NCBI GenBank assembly: GCA_946487985.1
Contig: CAMLUY010000014.1
Span: forward strand, 1-12,997
Source: an uncultured Clostridia bacterium
GTDB lineage: Bacteria > Bacillota > Clostridia > Christensenellales > UBA1242
Length of the DNA: 12,997 bases
Direction: 5' to 3'
Part shown: positions 11,028 through 12,997 of the stretch, in pieces
Layout of the letters: every line of letters starts with the position of its first letter
Position numbering within the stretch: the first letter of the stretch is position 1
Notes under the pieces: model-generated
Told to the model about the DNA's origin: nothing
The model's database searches: none
The model's input: only the letters and a program-made list of their open reading frames with translations
Translations under genes and position numbers: made by a program

Positions 11028-12997
11028 TTATTCATTTGTGAAAGTCAATTTGCCATCATTGCAGTCAATGATGATTTCCCCTTCATTTTTCAGCTGACCG
11101 AGAAGTATTTTCTCTGCGATTTGGTCTTCGATTTCTTGCTGAATGTAGCGTTTAAGTGGTCGAGCTCCATACTCTGTATTGCTGCCCTTTGAAACGATGT
11201 ATTCAAGAGCGTCCTCTGTGATTTTCAAGGACAGGTTTTTCTCTTTCAAGCGCTTGTTGATGTTGGAGATAAGTATCTTTGCAATTTTTACAAGGTCGGC
11301 TTCGGTGAGGTTGTCAAAGATGCAAATTACGTCAATACGGTTGATAAATTCTGGTTTGAACTTGTTTTTGAGAGCGTCCATGTATATCTTTTTGGTGTCA
11401 ACTGACTCCCCTTCTTCGTCCTGACCGCCGAAGCCCAGTCTTGCGCGATGTTCTTTGACTTCGCGCGCGCCAAGGTTGCTGGTCATGATGATTATGGTAT
11501 TTTTGAAGGACACTGTTCTGCCCTGTCCATCGGTCAAGCGGCCATCATCAAGGATTTGCAAAAGTGCATTGAAAATATCTGGGTGAGCCTTTTCAATCTC
11601 ATCGAAAAGCACCACAGAATATGGATGTCTGCGAACCTGCTCGGTAAGCTGTCCGCCCTCGTCATAGCCCACATATCCAGGAGGCGAACCAATGAGTTTT
11701 GACACGCTGTGCGATTCCATGTACTCGCTCATATCAATACGAATGAGGTTGTTTTCATCATCGAACATTGCTTCGGCGATGGCTTTTGAAAGCTCGGTTT
11801 TACCTACGCCAGTTTGTCCCATAAACAGGAAAGAGCCGATTGGGCGTTTTGAATCTTGAAGGCCTACGCGTGAGCGGCGAATTGCCTTTGCCACAGCGTC
11901 AACGGCTTCATTTTGGCCGATAACACGTTTGTGAAGTATGTCTTCAAGGTGAATAAGTCGATCCTTTTCGCTTTCTGTGATTTTGGTCACTGGAATGCCT
12001 GTCCATTTTGCCACAACTTCGGCTATTTCGTTTGCGCCTATTGAGTTTGTGTTAGACTTTTCACGCTTAACATCAAATTTTTGCTCTTTTTTCTTCAAGT
12101 CATTTTCAAGGTTGATGATTTCAGATTGGAGTTTTGCTGCCTTTTCATAGTTACGTTGAAGGCTGGCTTCATCGCGGCTTGCTGAAAGGGTTTTGATTTT
12201 GTCTTCAATCTGGCGAATCTCTTGCGGCTTGACGGCAAAATTCACCTTGGCTTTGCTTGAAGCTTCATCGATAAGGTCGATGGCCTTGTCAGGCAGGCTG
12301 CGGTCAGAGATATATCTGTCAGAGAGCACTGCTGCCGCTTCAATGGCTTCATCGGTGATGGTGATTTTATGGAAGGCCTCATAGCTGTCTTTCAGGCCTT
12401 TAAGGATTTGAATGGTCTGCTCCACTGTTGGCGGATTGACCATAATTGGCTGGAAGCGGCGTTCAAGGGCTTTGTCCTTCTCAATGAATTTGCGATATTC
12501 ATCTGTGGTTGTAGCCCCGATTGTTTGCAGCTCGCCGCGCGCAAGATATGGCTTTAACATATCTGCTGGTGAGGTTTCGCCCTTTTCGCTGCCCGCCTGA
12601 GCAAGAGTATGGATTTCATCGATAAAGACGATGATGTTTTTGCTGGCGATGATTGTTTCAATGGCGTCTTTGAGTTTTTCCTCCATTGAGCCGCGGTATT
12701 TTGTGCCTGCCATCAGTCCGCCTATTTCAAGTGAATAGATGACCTTATCTTTGAGAAGCTCTGGCACGTCGCCGGCTACGATTGCCTGCGCAAGGCCTTC
12801 GACAACTGCGGTTTTGCCTACGCCGGCCTCGCCGATAAGTACTGGGTTGTTTTTTGTCTTGCGGCAAAGGATTTCAACGACACGCTGTATTTCGTCTTCG
12901 CGGCCTATGACTGGGTCAAGCTTGTGCTCTTTGGCTTTTAGCGTGATGTCTGTGCCCATGTCTAGCAGTTTTTCAGGCAATGTTGAACCTGATTGTT
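11028..12997 (-). CDS. clpC: ATP-dependent Clp protease ATPase subunit ClpC (5' end missing)
   Basis: ClpC is a hexameric AAA+ unfoldase that feeds damaged or regulatory proteins to ClpP. Numbering from the TTG at 12980, domain D1 has Walker A GEAGVGKT (50-57) and Walker B VFIDEIHTL (118-126). A short middle coiled coil (about 265-300) fits ClpC and is too short for ClpB. Domain D2 has GQTGVGKT (388-395), VVLFDEIEKAHPD (456-468) and GARPLKR near the end. LGF at 515-517 fits the ClpP-binding loop. The frame stays open to the right edge, reading QSGST before the TTG, so the N-terminal Clp_N repeats lie outside the window and the TTG is not the real start. In the second Walker A a Gln replaces the usual Pro. 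The stop is 87 bases before hpf. Confidence 0.95.
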   Translation of the reverse strand, partial: QSGSTLPEKLLDMGTDITLKAKEHKLDPVIGREDEIQRVVEILCRKTKNNPVLIGEAGVGKTAVVEGLAQAIVAGDVPELLKDKVIYSLEIGGLMAGTKYRGSMEEKLKDAIETIIASKNIIVFIDEIHTLAQAGSEKGETSPADMLKPYLARGELQTIGATTTDEYRKFIEKDKALERRFQPIMVNPPTVEQTIQILKGLKDSYEAFHKITITDEAIEAAAVLSDRYISDRSLPDKAIDLIDEASSKAKVNFAVKPQEIRQIEDKIKTLSASRDEASLQRNYEKAAKLQSEIINLENDLKKKEQKFDVKREKSNTNSIGANEIAEVVAKWTGIPVTKITESEKDRLIHLEDILHKRVIGQNEAVDAVAKAIRRSRVGLQDSKRPIGSFLFMGQTGVGKTELSKAIAEAMFDDENNLIRIDMSEYMESHSVSKLIGSPPGYVGYDEGGQLTEQVRRHPYSVVLFDEIEKAHPDIFNALLQILDDGRLTDGQGRTVSFKNTIIIMTSNLGAREVKEHRARLGFGGQDEEGESVDTKKIYMDALKNKFKPEFINRIDVICIFDNLTEADLVKIAKILISNINKRLKEKNLSLKITEDALEYIVSKGSNTEYGARPLKRYIQQEIEDQIAEKILLGQLKNEGEIIIDCNDGKLTFTNE

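Noticed and set aside
1..12997. Defence island, prophage, transposon or CRISPR array
   Set aside because: No integrase, transposase, phage structural, nuclease or repeat-spacer signal is present; the genes are core functions in a familiar clostridial order.

Overview
The window looks like a piece of chromosome from an uncultured or little-known low-GC Firmicute, probably an endospore-forming member of the Clostridia. The reasons are the AT-rich intergenic DNA, sigma-A-type promoters, long-form HPF and ClpC, and a spore-gene block (GPR protease, a DUF2953/YtfI-like protein, GerW/YtfJ, a DacF-type D,D-carboxypeptidase) next to rpsT, a known Firmicute arrangement. Most genes lie on the minus strand. 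I could not assign a genus. There is no phage, transposase, CRISPR array or defence system here; the content is core chromosome with some unusual regulatory detail.

Region 1 (1-2477) holds three solo genes: a hypoxanthine/uracil-type DNA glycosylase (+), an MscS channel (-) whose 3' end overlaps it tail to tail, and an MmcQ/YjbR-family protein (-). The first 60 bases carry a leftward promoter and probably the first codons of a gene running off the left edge. Two copies of CAAAATATTTG, 21 bp apart, sit between the divergent promoters.

Region 2 (2496-4059) holds a tRNA-Thr(CGT) with encoded CCA and a four-S1-domain protein with its own near-consensus promoter inside the end of plsC.

Region 3 (4042-9663) is one leftward block: gpr, DUF2953, ytfJ, D,D-carboxypeptidase, RluB-type pseudouridine synthase, HI0933/BaiN-type flavoprotein and plsC. 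Most joints overlap or nearly touch. The exception is a 120-base gap between the DUF2953 gene and ytfJ, which contains a GC-rich cloverleaf-forming element: a 12-bp outer stem enclosing three hairpins. Forespore protein degradation, spore germination and cortex functions are thus linked to translation and phospholipid genes.

Region 4 (9701-12997) has rpsT (+) with promoter and terminator, a roughly 370-base intergenic stretch with three terminator-like hairpins, hpf (-), and a 5'-truncated clpC (-) running off the right edge.

The observations most worth checking are the cloverleaf element, several genes whose best predicted promoter puts the transcription start on or next to the ATG (leaderless or very short leaders), the twin boxes at 61-92, and a short GPR that seems to lack its propeptide region.
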